DNA of 64,000 nucleotides from Acanthosepion lycidas. Lineage: Eukaryota; Mollusca; Cephalopoda; Sepiida; Sepiidae. The first letter of the stretch is position 1. The number at the start of each line of letters is the position of its first letter. The stretch spans positions 24,193,604 through 24,257,603 of the forward strand of contig OZ010573.1 in assembly GCA_963932145.1 (NCBI GenBank), written 5' to 3'. Positions 56,095 through 64,000 of the stretch are shown here, piece by piece. The position numbers were made by a program, and so were the translations under genes. The notes beneath the pieces were generated by a model. It was not told where the DNA came from, ran no database searches, and worked only from the letters and a program-made list of their open reading frames with translations.

Positions 56095-56385
56095 TACTGC
56101 AACTGTGGCAGCAGTGGATGTGCCTGTAGCAAAATAACCTCTCAATCCATCCCATTTTAGGATGGTTTTGAATTTAATTGTTCTCTTTCTCTACTGGTTA
56201 CCCTATCAAGACTAGAAAACACAGTCTGCTTTGCTATTTCCCCTCCTAGTTTAGGCAGGAATACATTTTCTCCCCTTCCCCAAGGATAATCGAATTAAGT
56301 GAATGTAAACAACCTTGCCCAGAATTTAAACTTTACTCGACAATTTCCTTTTCTTCACTGATTTGCTAACTGCACCTCCACATTT
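56095..56385 (-). mobile_element. Old tRNA-derived SINE
   Basis: The minus strand keeps GTTTACATTCACTTAATTCG, CTTGGGGAAGGGG, a TGTTTTCTAGTC body and a GTACTGCAACTGTGG-like inverse tail, but the head (56350-56385) is strongly mutated. A poly-T run follows at 56397-56417. Confidence 0.6.
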
Positions 56386-56489
56386 CATTTTTCATTTTTT
56401 TTTTTTTTTTTTTTTTAATTCTTGATTTGTTTTTCTTTTATCCCATTCTGTTGATCTTGATTCTCTCAGGTCATTTTTTTATAATTATT

Positions 56490-56880
56490 CTACAATTAGG
56501 GTTGTTAATGCTATTTTTATTGCAAATGTTCAAATAAGCCACATTCCTTAGTTCCATCAGTCCAGACCTTCACAGCTAGGGCACATCATGTACACAGGGT
56601 TGACTTATCCTCATTTCTCTCACATTCCATTAGTAAAGAGGAAGTTCCATTCATACAGCTTCTTCCCAAGAACAGTTACTTTGTGGAACTGATTCCTAAA
56701 AGGATGCTTCCCAGATCACTCTGATTTTAATCTCTTAATTTCTAAGGTCAACTATTATCTATCCTATATATCCTTATAATATGTACTTTGTACTTCCTCT
56801 GTTTATGCCCTTACAATAACCTCATTCAGTATTACCCTAACTTGAGTGGCTTTGTATTGTGTGAATATTAGTATTTAAAA
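56490..56880 (+). mobile_element. LINE 3' end, diverged
   Basis: Plus-strand frames show HMYTGLTYPHFS, KRKFHSYSFFPRTVTLWN and CFPDHSDFNLL, matching the R..SFFPRT..LWN.LP...FP..Y.L..FK pattern at a LINE polyprotein C-terminus. The tail GAGTGGCTTTGTATTGTGTG resembles the 61799 family. It ends in an A-rich run at 56877-56896. Confidence 0.65.
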
Positions 56881-57631
56881 AAAACCCAAAAAAACTGTCA
56901 AGTTATAATGAAGGACATCATCTACTAATGTAAGTTCAATTGCTATTTACCAGTCTTTTGCCAGGTGTGACACATGGATGATCAGATTCATGTGGGATGC
57001 CAAAACACATACATATGAGCCAAGGAGAAAAAAACTTGCACAGTCTTTTTGACCATTGTCATGAGTAGCTATAACCCATTAATGCCCACCATCCCAAAAA
57101 TTGGGCTGTGACCATTGATAATTTAATTGGAACAATGTGTTTCCTGTTGAGGACAACTTGTCACAAAAATGGAATTTCATTCATCTTCTTTGATGTGTCA
57201 ATTTTCTTGTTTTCTGTTAGATCTTTTCCATTCAAAATTATTTTGTAGAACTTTTCTCCAAAAATGTTTCTGTTTATCAATATTTTTATCATTTATGTAC
57301 ATAACATCAGTAAGTCCGTAACTTTATGATAAAAATGTATTTCATACAAAAATATTTATTTTTCAACATTAAATCCTTCTTTGTCAATACACTTAATTCA
57401 ATGGTGAATATTAATCATATAAATTGAACATTATAAAGTGAAGATTTCAAATCCAGATTCACCTAATAACCATGTCATTAATCCATCTTTTGTATATTGG
57501 ATAGATTTCAGAAGCAGAAGTCTGATTTTGAGTTTAATGCCTTTTTATTCTTATTTGAAAATAAAACTTGGCTGGATATTCTTAGTAAGCACCATAAAAG
57601 AAATAAGTTAGCTTTGGGTAATACATTGGTT

Positions 57632-57675
57632 GGTTTGTTTGTTTGTTTGTTTGTTTGTTTTTTTTTTGTTTTTTT
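57632..57675. repeat. (GTTT)n/T-rich simple repeat
   Basis: About seven GTTT units followed by T runs. Frames across it on either strand are artefacts. Confidence 0.9.
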
Positions 57676-57714
57676 TTGGTATCTGTCTGTGTGAGATAGA
57701 CTGATAACTGACAT

Positions 57715-57875
57715 CTATTAGACATGGCATGTGGAACTAGAACAGCTTACCCCAGTAAGTGAAATAAAGGGTTCAGTTCGACATTTGAACCACCTGAAGA
57801 AGGCCAGAGTGTACAACGGCTGAAACATAGTGATAAATATTGCAACAAAGATAAGGACAATAGTCTGAATAATGT

Positions 57876-57878
<3 letters not shown>
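57715..57878 (+). mobile_element. Half of the foldback family of 24921-25282
   Basis: TAACTGACATCTATTAGACA, GGAACTAGAACAG, GTGAAATAAAGGGTTCAGTT, CACCTGAAGAAGGCCAGAGT and ACAAAGATAAGGACAATAGT match the reverse complement of 24925-25107. The copy is cut at TGTAA by the T run that is the tail of the minus-strand LINE at 57879-58140. So only one arm is present. Confidence 0.75.
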
Positions 57879-57916
<38 letters not shown>

Positions 57917-58140
57917 TTTCACCCCAAGCAAAGCAATAAAACCAGTAGTGCACAAGGGGTTATTGAGTGTTAGAGAATAAGAAAAAATACTATTAAGAGA
58001 GAGTAAGAAAAAAAAAAAAGAAAAAAAAGAATTAAGAAGACGTAAGATAATGATTGACATTGCATTTAAATTTTTGAAGATCAAAGTTGCCTGTGAAACA
58101 AGAAGACAAGAGTTTCACAAGTGAAAAGTGTGATAGAAGA
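57879..58140 (-). mobile_element. LINE 3' end, minus strand
   Basis: The T run at 57879-57911 is the poly-A tail on the minus strand. Next come TCATTTCACCCCAAGC and AAAGCAATAAAACCAGTAGT, the inverse of the family's terminal block. CATTGCATTTAAATTTTTGA and GTTTCACAAGTGAAAAGTG correspond to KFKCDxN and CLWN-region codons at 60300-60410. It inserted at the end of the foldback copy at 57715-57878. Confidence 0.75.
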
Positions 58141-58844
58141 AACTATTAGCATAGAACTTACAGTTACTGTAATAATAATTCATTAATTAGAAAACAGTCA
58201 AATTCAATGGGTGATTATGAATATAAAAATGGTTTCTTGGCATTAGATTAAGAAAAAAATCAATTTTGTTTCCTTTTGTTAAAATTTAGTTTCTGGACTG
58301 GGTAATTGGAAAAGGTTCTTGTTTTGTTTTTGTCAGGTCTACAGCTTTACAAAAGAATAAATATTTATATTGCTTGTTGTTAAGTGTTGCATTGGCATCA
58401 AACATTTTACAAGTATTATAGATTGTTATCTTAGTTTGAAAATGGTTTCCTTCTTTAAAATATGTTTAGAGTAGTTATTATAATCAGTTGTGTACTTTGA
58501 AACTTGAAACCTGTCTCCTCTCGTTCTAAGTCATTTGGACCATTTTTGACAGATTAAAAGTATTACTGACAACATTTCTTAGTTTTTATTTGTGAGTGTT
58601 TCATAGAAAACTTTATTCTTTGTTTTTGTTAGTATGAAAATATCTTTTGAATTTGTGGAATCTTTATTTGGTACCTGTTTAGTACAAAAACAGTTCTTGT
58701 TTATCCATTGTGGTATTTAATGAAGCATTAAGAATATCCTAAAGTGATTTTAGGCGCTTAGTATATTAGTCTTAGTAATTTTGGAGAACCAATATTTGTA
58801 TTGATAGCTATAACAAAAATAATAATAATTATTATGATTCTTTT

Positions 58845-59300
58845 CTATGTGCTGTGTCCCTTCAGGATGCTGACATCATGTCTTGCCACAATTTCCTTTG
58901 TACCTCTTAATAACTTTTGTCTTTTTATTCTCTTTCTTAAACCTTGCTCTGCCATCCATTCACTCAATCTTGCCAGGTAAGTTAGATGTTGCATTCCTCT
59001 GTCTCTCTTACCTTTAATCTGTTCTGTGAGTATTAAATTTTCCAATCCTTCTTTCCTCCTTATGTTCCAAAAATTTCAAATGTCTTTTTCTGATAAATAT
59101 AATTGTTCTTTTTGTTGCCATTGTTTATAGAATTGTCATTGTTCACATGTTTGGTCTATAGTGTTCTCAGCATCAATCTGTAGAACAACATTTCTGTTGC
59201 TTCAAGTCTCTTCTTCATCTGTGAAGAGATTGTCCAGCATTCCCTACCATATAGGAAGATTGATATTACATAGCAGTTCATTCATACTCATTTCTTTGTT
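58845..59300 (-). mobile_element. LINE reverse-transcriptase C-terminus, minus strand
   Basis: Minus-strand translation from about 59260 gives YGRECWTISSQMKKRLEATE and MLFYRLMLRTL, then a KDWKI segment. From 59045 an open frame starts MENLILTEQIKGKRDRGMQH and includes LRGTKEIVARHDVSILKGHS at its end. This is the well-known LINE C-terminal order (YG.E.W......RLEA.EM.F.RRML ... G.I.GKR.RG.Q). At least two frame breaks are visible. It represents the same family as 21590-21862. Confidence 0.75.
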
Positions 59301-59519
59301 TCTAATATTTTTCTGTTAATACTTTTTTCAACTTTTGAAAAACATCTTTTGCTATCCCAATGTACCTTACTCTGGCAAAATATTATCAATTTTACTCCAA
59401 CGAAATGAGTCAGAACTGAAAACAAAATGGAGAAAACAAGAACTTTCCTCTATGATCTATAAAGACTATAATACAGCGATACATATCATCTAATGACTAT
59501 CATAAACATAGAAGATTAA

Positions 59520-59525
59520 CTACTG

Positions 59526-59560
<35 letters not shown>

Positions 59561-59562
59561 TA
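59520..59562. repeat. Poly-A run
   Basis: About 28 A residues at 59531-59558. In the plus orientation it could be a tail of an unrecognised retrocopy to its left. Confidence 0.8.
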
Positions 59563-59710
59563 ACCTAATAGTTATGGTGAAGGCAACAGGAAACCATCAT
59601 TTGACTATTTTTTCCAAGGAGTGCTGGCAATTGTGATAATAAAGAAAAGGAATCTGTAGAGAGCCATACTTGCCTACATCTTAAAGGGAAGTAACATGAA
59701 AAAAGAAACT
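59563..59710 (+). mobile_element. LINE 3' end, strongly truncated
   Basis: Plus-strand reading ends KRNL.RAILAYILKGSNMKK, matching the FWRAMIVHILKG ending at 21590-21862. Only the last ~150 bases remain; a complete SINE starts 25 bases to the right. Confidence 0.55.
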
Positions 59711-59734
59711 TTATAGTTACAAATAATACTGTGT

Positions 59735-60066
59735 GGGGGCACGGTGGAATAATGGATAGTGGCTCAGATTGAGAGATCATAGAGCTGAGTTTGAATTCAC
59801 GTTTGATTCATTACATTTACTTACATTCTAAATAGCCTTGGGAAAGGTATGAATCCTCTTCTCCCTGCCAGCTATAGGTAAATAGCAGGACAGACTGGGT
59901 TCTATAGTCTTAGGTGGCAACCAGTCTAAGAGAAGGAAAAACTCTGAATTCAAAACTGGCCTGGAGAGGGCTGGGTTCTCAGGCTATCTTAAGAAACACC
60001 TCTTTTACTGCAGCTGCAGTACACATGGTGCCCCTACAATACTATGGGTCATGGGATAAAAAAAAT
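59735..60066 (+). mobile_element. tRNA-derived SINE, complete
   Basis: GGGGCACGGTGGAATAATGG at the start is the tRNA-like A-box region; GAGTTTGAATTCACG (about 59787-59801) is the B-box-like part. The body has CATTACATTTACTTACATTC, GGTATGAATCC and CAGGACAGACTGGGTTC; the tail has CTGGCCTGGAGAGGGCTGGG, GCAGTACACATGGTGCC and ends ATGGGATAAAAAAAATT. It is the best copy of the long-tail subfamily here and the reference for those at 10391-10650 and 10681-11006. Confidence 0.9.
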
Positions 60067-60109
60067 TACTGGCTCCCAAAGCTATCAAATAAGAGCAATG
60101 TGATATGAA

Positions 60110-60480
60110 TTCTCTTGCCTACTAGATGATTTCTCCATCCCTATGCCTTTTCTATAAATATTTTCACCGAAATTCTGATGAACTTTCCTCTATGATACCT
60201 TGACTTTAGGAATTTAAGTGCAGTATTAGATTGGTGTCAAGTCTCATCATTCTTACAGTTGAAATGGTAAGATGCAATCATAAGTTGTATGCTAATAGTT
60301 TCCTCTCTGACACTTCTTGCTTGTGGAACTCTCTTCTGGCTTCTTGCTTCCAAGTCACCTTTGAGCTTTAAAAATTTAAATGTGATGTCAATCATTATCT
60401 TCTGTCTTAATTCTTGTTCTTTTATTGTTTTTTCTCCTTAATAGTATTTTTTTTTTCTCACATTCTCTAATACTCAGTAA
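60110..60480 (+). mobile_element. LINE 3' end, plus strand
   Basis: Reads CLFYKYFHRNS-like, EFKCSIRLVSS, then YANSFLSDTSCLWNSLLAS and FKNLNVMSIIIFCLNSC across broken frames, the same C-terminus and 3' UTR order as 61168-61799 and 51730-52372. It follows the SINE at 59735-60066 by only about 45 bases. Confidence 0.7.
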
Positions 60481-60549
60481 TCTTTTGCCAAACTTACATG
60501 TCTGTGGTGGGTTGGTGATGGTGTCTGTCACTTGCTATATATAGATAAA

Positions 60550-61160
60550 GGAAAGAAAGTAAAACTGTAAAATATAAAGTGGATGTGTAGAGAGAAAGGA
60601 AAGGCACACATGAAAATTTTATATATACATATGAGTGGGTGCAGTTATTGGAAGAGGAAACTTTTGTTTTGTGTGTGTAACTAACAGAAAAAACTGCAAT
60701 ACCGTGAAGGAAGATGATTTATTTTATTTTTTTTGACTGGGTACAGTGGAATATTCTGATAGTTTGAAATTGTAAGCTTAATTTACATTTTGAAGGTAGA
60801 TAATTTGATTGAATCTAACAATTTCAAGAAATCCTGACCTGCTTGCTCACATGAGATATCTTTCTTTTACAAACTCATATGGTCTTTGTTACAGTTCTAT
60901 ATTTGGCAAGTGTATTTGAGTTCATCTATAGGTGACAAGAGATGGGTTTTTAAATGTTCATTGCCTGTTGAGCTTAGATGAAAAAATGATTTTATTGCAC
61001 TTCTTTTTTTTTCTTTTTTTTTTTTTTTTTAATTAATAAATTACAAAAATAGGTGGGTTACACTCAGTCCTATTCAATCCAATAAGAGTAAAAAAAAAAA
61101 AAAGAAAAAAAAAAAGAAAGACTAAATTGGATGTGTTCATTTATATACTTGTCATATTAA
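60550..61160. other. No recognised gene
   Basis: AT-rich spacer with a T-rich tract at 61004-61030 and an A-rich tract at 61089-61119, between two LINE 3' ends. Confidence 0.45.
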
Positions 61161-61167
61161 TTTTTTC

Positions 61168-61796
61168 TTGTTTCCAAATTGTATTGTTGGTACCACTTGC
61201 ATGTTGAAAATAGTTGCATATATTTTTCAAATCTATAAATCAACCATTTGCCCTTGCATGGAGTATTGCTGCCATATATGGTCTGAAGCCCCTTCTGTTT
61301 GTCTCAAGGTCCTTGATAAAATCCAAAGATGGATATGCAATGTAATTGGCCCTAATCTGGCATCTCATCTGCAGTTGCTCTCTCACAGATGTGCTGTCGC
61401 CTCCCTTTGTCTTTTTTACAAATACTTTCACGGTAACTGCTCCAATGAGCTGCTTTCGCTGGTTCCCAGACTCCATGAATTTAAGTGTTCAACTAGGCTG
61501 GCATCTCGCTCTCACCCTTTCATAGTCGAAACTGTTAAATGTATCCGTCTCTTCCACTCCAATAGCTTCATGTCTCACGCTTCTCGCCTGTGGAACTTCC
61601 TCCCCTTTTCCTGTTTCCCTGATAGCTATAATCTCCAACTATTCAAATGTGACATCAATAGACATCTCTAGATGCCTTGATCTATCCCCTATCATCCTCT
61701 TCATCCTTTCCTCTATCACTTCTCTTTGCTCTCACTCCAACTCTCTGTAACCCTTTGCGTGCTAGTGGCTTCCCACCTTGCTTGGGGTGAAATGCT

Positions 61797-61799
<3 letters not shown>
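61168..61799 (+). mobile_element. LINE 3' end with intact C-terminal frame
   Basis: A 167-residue open frame (to 61671) encodes the C-terminal part of a LINE reverse transcriptase. It reads IYKSTICPCMEYCCHIWSEA and LKVLDKIQRWICNVIG, matching the thumb pattern (LY.S.IRP..EYC.H.W .. L..LD..Q.R....I). Further on come LFYKYFHGNCSNELLSLVPR, then ASRLWNFLPFSCFPDSYNLQ and FKCDINRHL. A ~125-base 3' UTR ends CCACCTTGCTTGGGGTGAAA and passes into (TA)n. The element is heavily 5'-truncated, but this part has no break, so it is the youngest LINE copy in the window. Confidence 0.85.

Positions 61800-61849
<50 letters not shown>
61798..61849. repeat. (TA)n microsatellite at a LINE tail
   Basis: About 25 TA units directly after the LINE 3' UTR, where a poly-A tail would be expected. 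It suggests the family ends in a microsatellite tail. Confidence 0.95.
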
Positions 61850-62339
61850 CTATTATATCTGGATAGGTTTTATTTCAACTTGATCAACTGTTATGTTGTC
61901 AGATAGAAATATAGAATCCTTTCTCTTTTTGCTGGTTAACATTGTTGGTGAAAGTGAGTTTACATGGGCGAACAAAATTTGATCATGAATTCAGTTTTCT
62001 TATCTTTGCTTATTTTGGTGAGCACTTAATGTGCTAACTTTGGGTTGAGAAATATAAATTTATTTGAAGAATAATAAATTCCTTATCTTTGGCTTCTACC
62101 TTTTCCAGTATGTCTAAAGATAGTCTTGCTGAATTTATTCTCATAATAAAAAAAATTACAAGAAATCACTCTTGAGAATTGTTTGAAACTCAACTGAAGG
62201 TCATTTACTTTCTTAAAGAATGTAGCCATTGTTTTTAGTAATGTTCAGTTGTTTTTTTAATCAAATATTTAGTTCATGTATTTCTATATAAATAAAAAAA
62301 ACCCCAAAAAAAACAAATAAATGTCAAATCTTTTCCAGG

Positions 62340-62680
62340 CTAAAAATGTAACGAGCATGCGTGGAAGTGTCCTCGAACTGCGTGTGTGTGTTGTCGCCGG
62401 GCACACCTTGGAGTACCATAATGGACTCGACTGAGGACAAGAAGAAAACACGCAAGTCGTTTGGTGTCTTTTCTTTGGCGACAAAGGCCATTGCGGTCAT
62501 TCATTCGTTGGCAGCAGTCTTGGGTGCCGTTTTGCTAGTTTGCTGTCGTAAAGTGTTTGTTCGGAAGAAGGCGTTCGTTTCAGGTTCGCAAGTAGGCGTT
62601 CGTTTTTGTGTCGCAAGAAGTTGTTGTTTTTTTTTCTCCCCGTTTTCTCGCACAAAAAAGAAAAAAAAAATTAAGAAATT
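62340..62680 (+). other. GC-richer, CpG-containing island with open frame
   Basis: Base composition changes abruptly at 62340 and again at about 62645. The stretch has many CpGs (ACGAGCATGCG, GTCGCCGGGC, GCGTTCGTTT). A frame at 62361-62684 includes an ATG at 62421 in context ACCATAATGG, encoding MDSTEDKKKTRKSFGVFSLA and a hydrophobic AVIHSLAAVLGAVLLVC segment. AGGCGTTCGTTT occurs twice, about 25 bases apart. A first exon with a CpG promoter and a GC-rich 5' region of an unrecognised retroelement are both possible. The lysine-rich end of the frame is homopolymer sequence. Confidence 0.4.
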
Positions 62681-62918
62681 TTAAATTTTGTTCACTAGGG
62701 AGATTCATTTTATTTATTTAATTTGTTTGACATTTTCATTGTTTATTTTATCAACATCTTTATTAATTAGATGGAAAAAATGAAGTTAAAATTAATGTTA
62801 AAGAAAAAAAGTAAGTGCTGACATTTATATAAGATCTGGAATACTTTATTTTCTGTATGTTTGACTGGATGGCATGAAATGACCCATCAGGGTTGACAGG
62901 CCTTTAAAAAAAACCTAA

Positions 62919-62939
62919 CTACACACACACACACACACA
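62919..62939. repeat. (AC)n microsatellite
   Basis: About ten AC units. Confidence 0.9.
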
Positions 62940-62947
62940 GTGACTGA

Positions 62948-63255
62948 ATACTGTATTTTCCATCATAAAACATGTACTTGAGTATGACGTACACCTATAA
63001 TTTTGCCAGAAATGATAATGAAAAACCTGATAATATTCAGATGATGATTAATCCAATCCATTCTAAGATTTTTTTTTTTTATATAATATTTAAACATCTA
63101 AATTTAATCATTTATAATCATAGATTTAAATTTTTTACATGAAGAAATAGTGATGTTGCACAATAGTTTTTTTTTTCTTTTTGGAGGATTTAAAATTCAT
63201 GTGAAAAAATTCAGGTGTCATACTTGAAGTCAGCTTATGCAGAAGTATATACAGT
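62948..63255. mobile_element. Degraded DNA-transposon relic (ACTTGAGTATG family)
   Basis: TACTGTATTTTCCATCATAA and ACTTGAGTATGACG at the left, AAAATTCATGTGAAAAAATT and ATACTTGAAGTCAGCTTATG at the right, with TACAGTATG at the end as an inverse of the start. The same order occurs at 18285-18535. It is too decayed for target-site analysis. Confidence 0.4.
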
Positions 63256-63259
63256 ATGT

Positions 63260-63530
63260 CAAACCAATGACATTAAAGGTATTTATCAATGTACTAATTC
63301 GTACAAAATGTGACAAAAGGTTGAGCATAGTGAGATTTTGGTCAACTGTTTAAAAATTGCTCAATGGCCCTATACACTTTCCTGTTTGGGGTTGCCTTAG
63401 GCCCTGGGTAATAACCCCCAGAACCTCTTGAAGAAGATGTACAAACTGGGTAGATGTGCCTCTGGGGCTGAAAAAAAAAAAGAAGTACAGAGGGAAATAT
63501 CAAGTCACCTATATAAGCTTGTGTACATGG
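63260..63530. other. No recognised gene or repeat
   Basis: Unique-looking DNA; a GGTTGCCTTAGGCCCTGGGT block at about 63400 is GC-richer than its surroundings but matches nothing seen elsewhere in the window. Confidence 0.35.
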
Positions 63531-63534
63531 ATTA

Positions 63535-63655
63535 TAGAATAAAGATTAGGAGGGATAATAAGAGGGGGGAAAAAGTTACTTAACTTTACAAAAGATAGGA
63601 AATTGTAGAGAGCCAATGTACTGAAGGGACATGCCACATAAAAAAAAAAAAAGTA
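63535..63655 (+). mobile_element. LINE 3' end, last ~100 bases
   Basis: AAAGATAGGAAATTGTAGAG, AGCCAATGTACTGAAGGGAC and ATGCCACAT followed by a run of A (63641-63652) match the DRKLWRA..LKG end of the LINE at 21590-21862. Only the tail survives. Confidence 0.5.
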
Positions 63656-64000
63656 AAAATAGAACTTTCATTTGAATATCTGATAAAAGGAAATTTTTGA
63701 AGGAGATTTTTAGGGGAGAGGGAAGTGCACCTTATATAGTTCTTTGTATGGTAAGTACCTACTTTCTTATTTGGTATGTATTTACTTAGTTTAATCTGAT
63801 ATAAGGACACAGTAGTGAGAGACCTTGTGAGTGTTCAACTATATCAATATTGGTTTGTCAGACTAGCTTGTTAACCATCTCTTTATTGTAGGTGTCCTTT
63901 TTTTAAATATACTAGTCTGAAGCCTGACATGTAGCTGTTAGCTGAATACTGATATGAAATTTTCACTGTGATAGAGAATTATTGGTTAAAGTGACAAAGG

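Noticed and set aside
61240-61476. 78-residue minus-strand frame
   Set aside because: It is the antisense shadow of the LINE C-terminal frame.

Overview
The window looks like an intron-rich or intergenic piece of a large, AT-rich animal genome, most probably a coleoid cephalopod (octopus-like). The reasons are the base composition, the dense (AT)n and (CA)n microsatellites, long poly-A/T runs, many copies of one tRNA-headed SINE whose head begins GCACGGTGGA and runs on to TAATGGATAG, several 3' ends of LINEs, mariner/Tigger/hAT/Helitron-like DNA transposons, and broken LTR elements. The species assignment is inference from repeat style. I find no convincing complete host protein-coding gene, and almost all longer open frames are low-complexity shadows or lie in transposon remains.

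Layout. 1-8.1 kb: almost free of recognisable transposons. It has a promoter-like cluster at about 320-480 (E-box, E2F-like site, CRE half and full sites, ETS-like sites, inverted CCAAT) and a good splice donor at 2064/2065, so this end may be the 5' end of a host gene whose long first intron runs to the right. 8.1-18.1 kb: a Helitron-like element, a foldback element split by two SINEs, a second Helitron-like element, a 5S rRNA-derived sequence fused to a tRNA-like SINE head, a LINE reverse-transcriptase relic, and a long LTR holding three ~230-bp tandem repeats. 18.2-28.3 kb: foldback (palindromic) elements tied to (AT)n arrays, one with a hammerhead-ribozyme-like centre; a Tigger/pogo element; a LINE 3' end; a gag-like LTR-element fossil; and two strong hairpins. 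28.3-38.4 kb: mariner pieces in opposite orientation, a second 5S-derived sequence, a 533-bp foldback MITE, a hAT-like end, a SINE, and a 534-bp element with ACCGTATTTTCC ends. 39.2-43.0 kb: a broken LTR retrotransposon on the minus strand with recognisable gag knuckle, protease and reverse-transcriptase segments, interrupted by a perfect-ended 154-bp pogo-type MITE and a 481-bp-spaced duplication. 43-56 kb: mostly bland AT-rich DNA with mariner remnants, LINE pieces on both strands and a solo LTR with a 5-bp target duplication. 56-64 kb: a pile-up of LINE 3' ends and SINEs, then a CpG-containing, GC-richer island at 62.34-62.67 kb that none of the repeats explains.

No metabolic or operon-like gene set exists here. 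The content is a record of retrotransposition and DNA transposition, with non-autonomous SINEs and MITEs sitting beside the LINE, mariner and pogo relatives that could have mobilised them.
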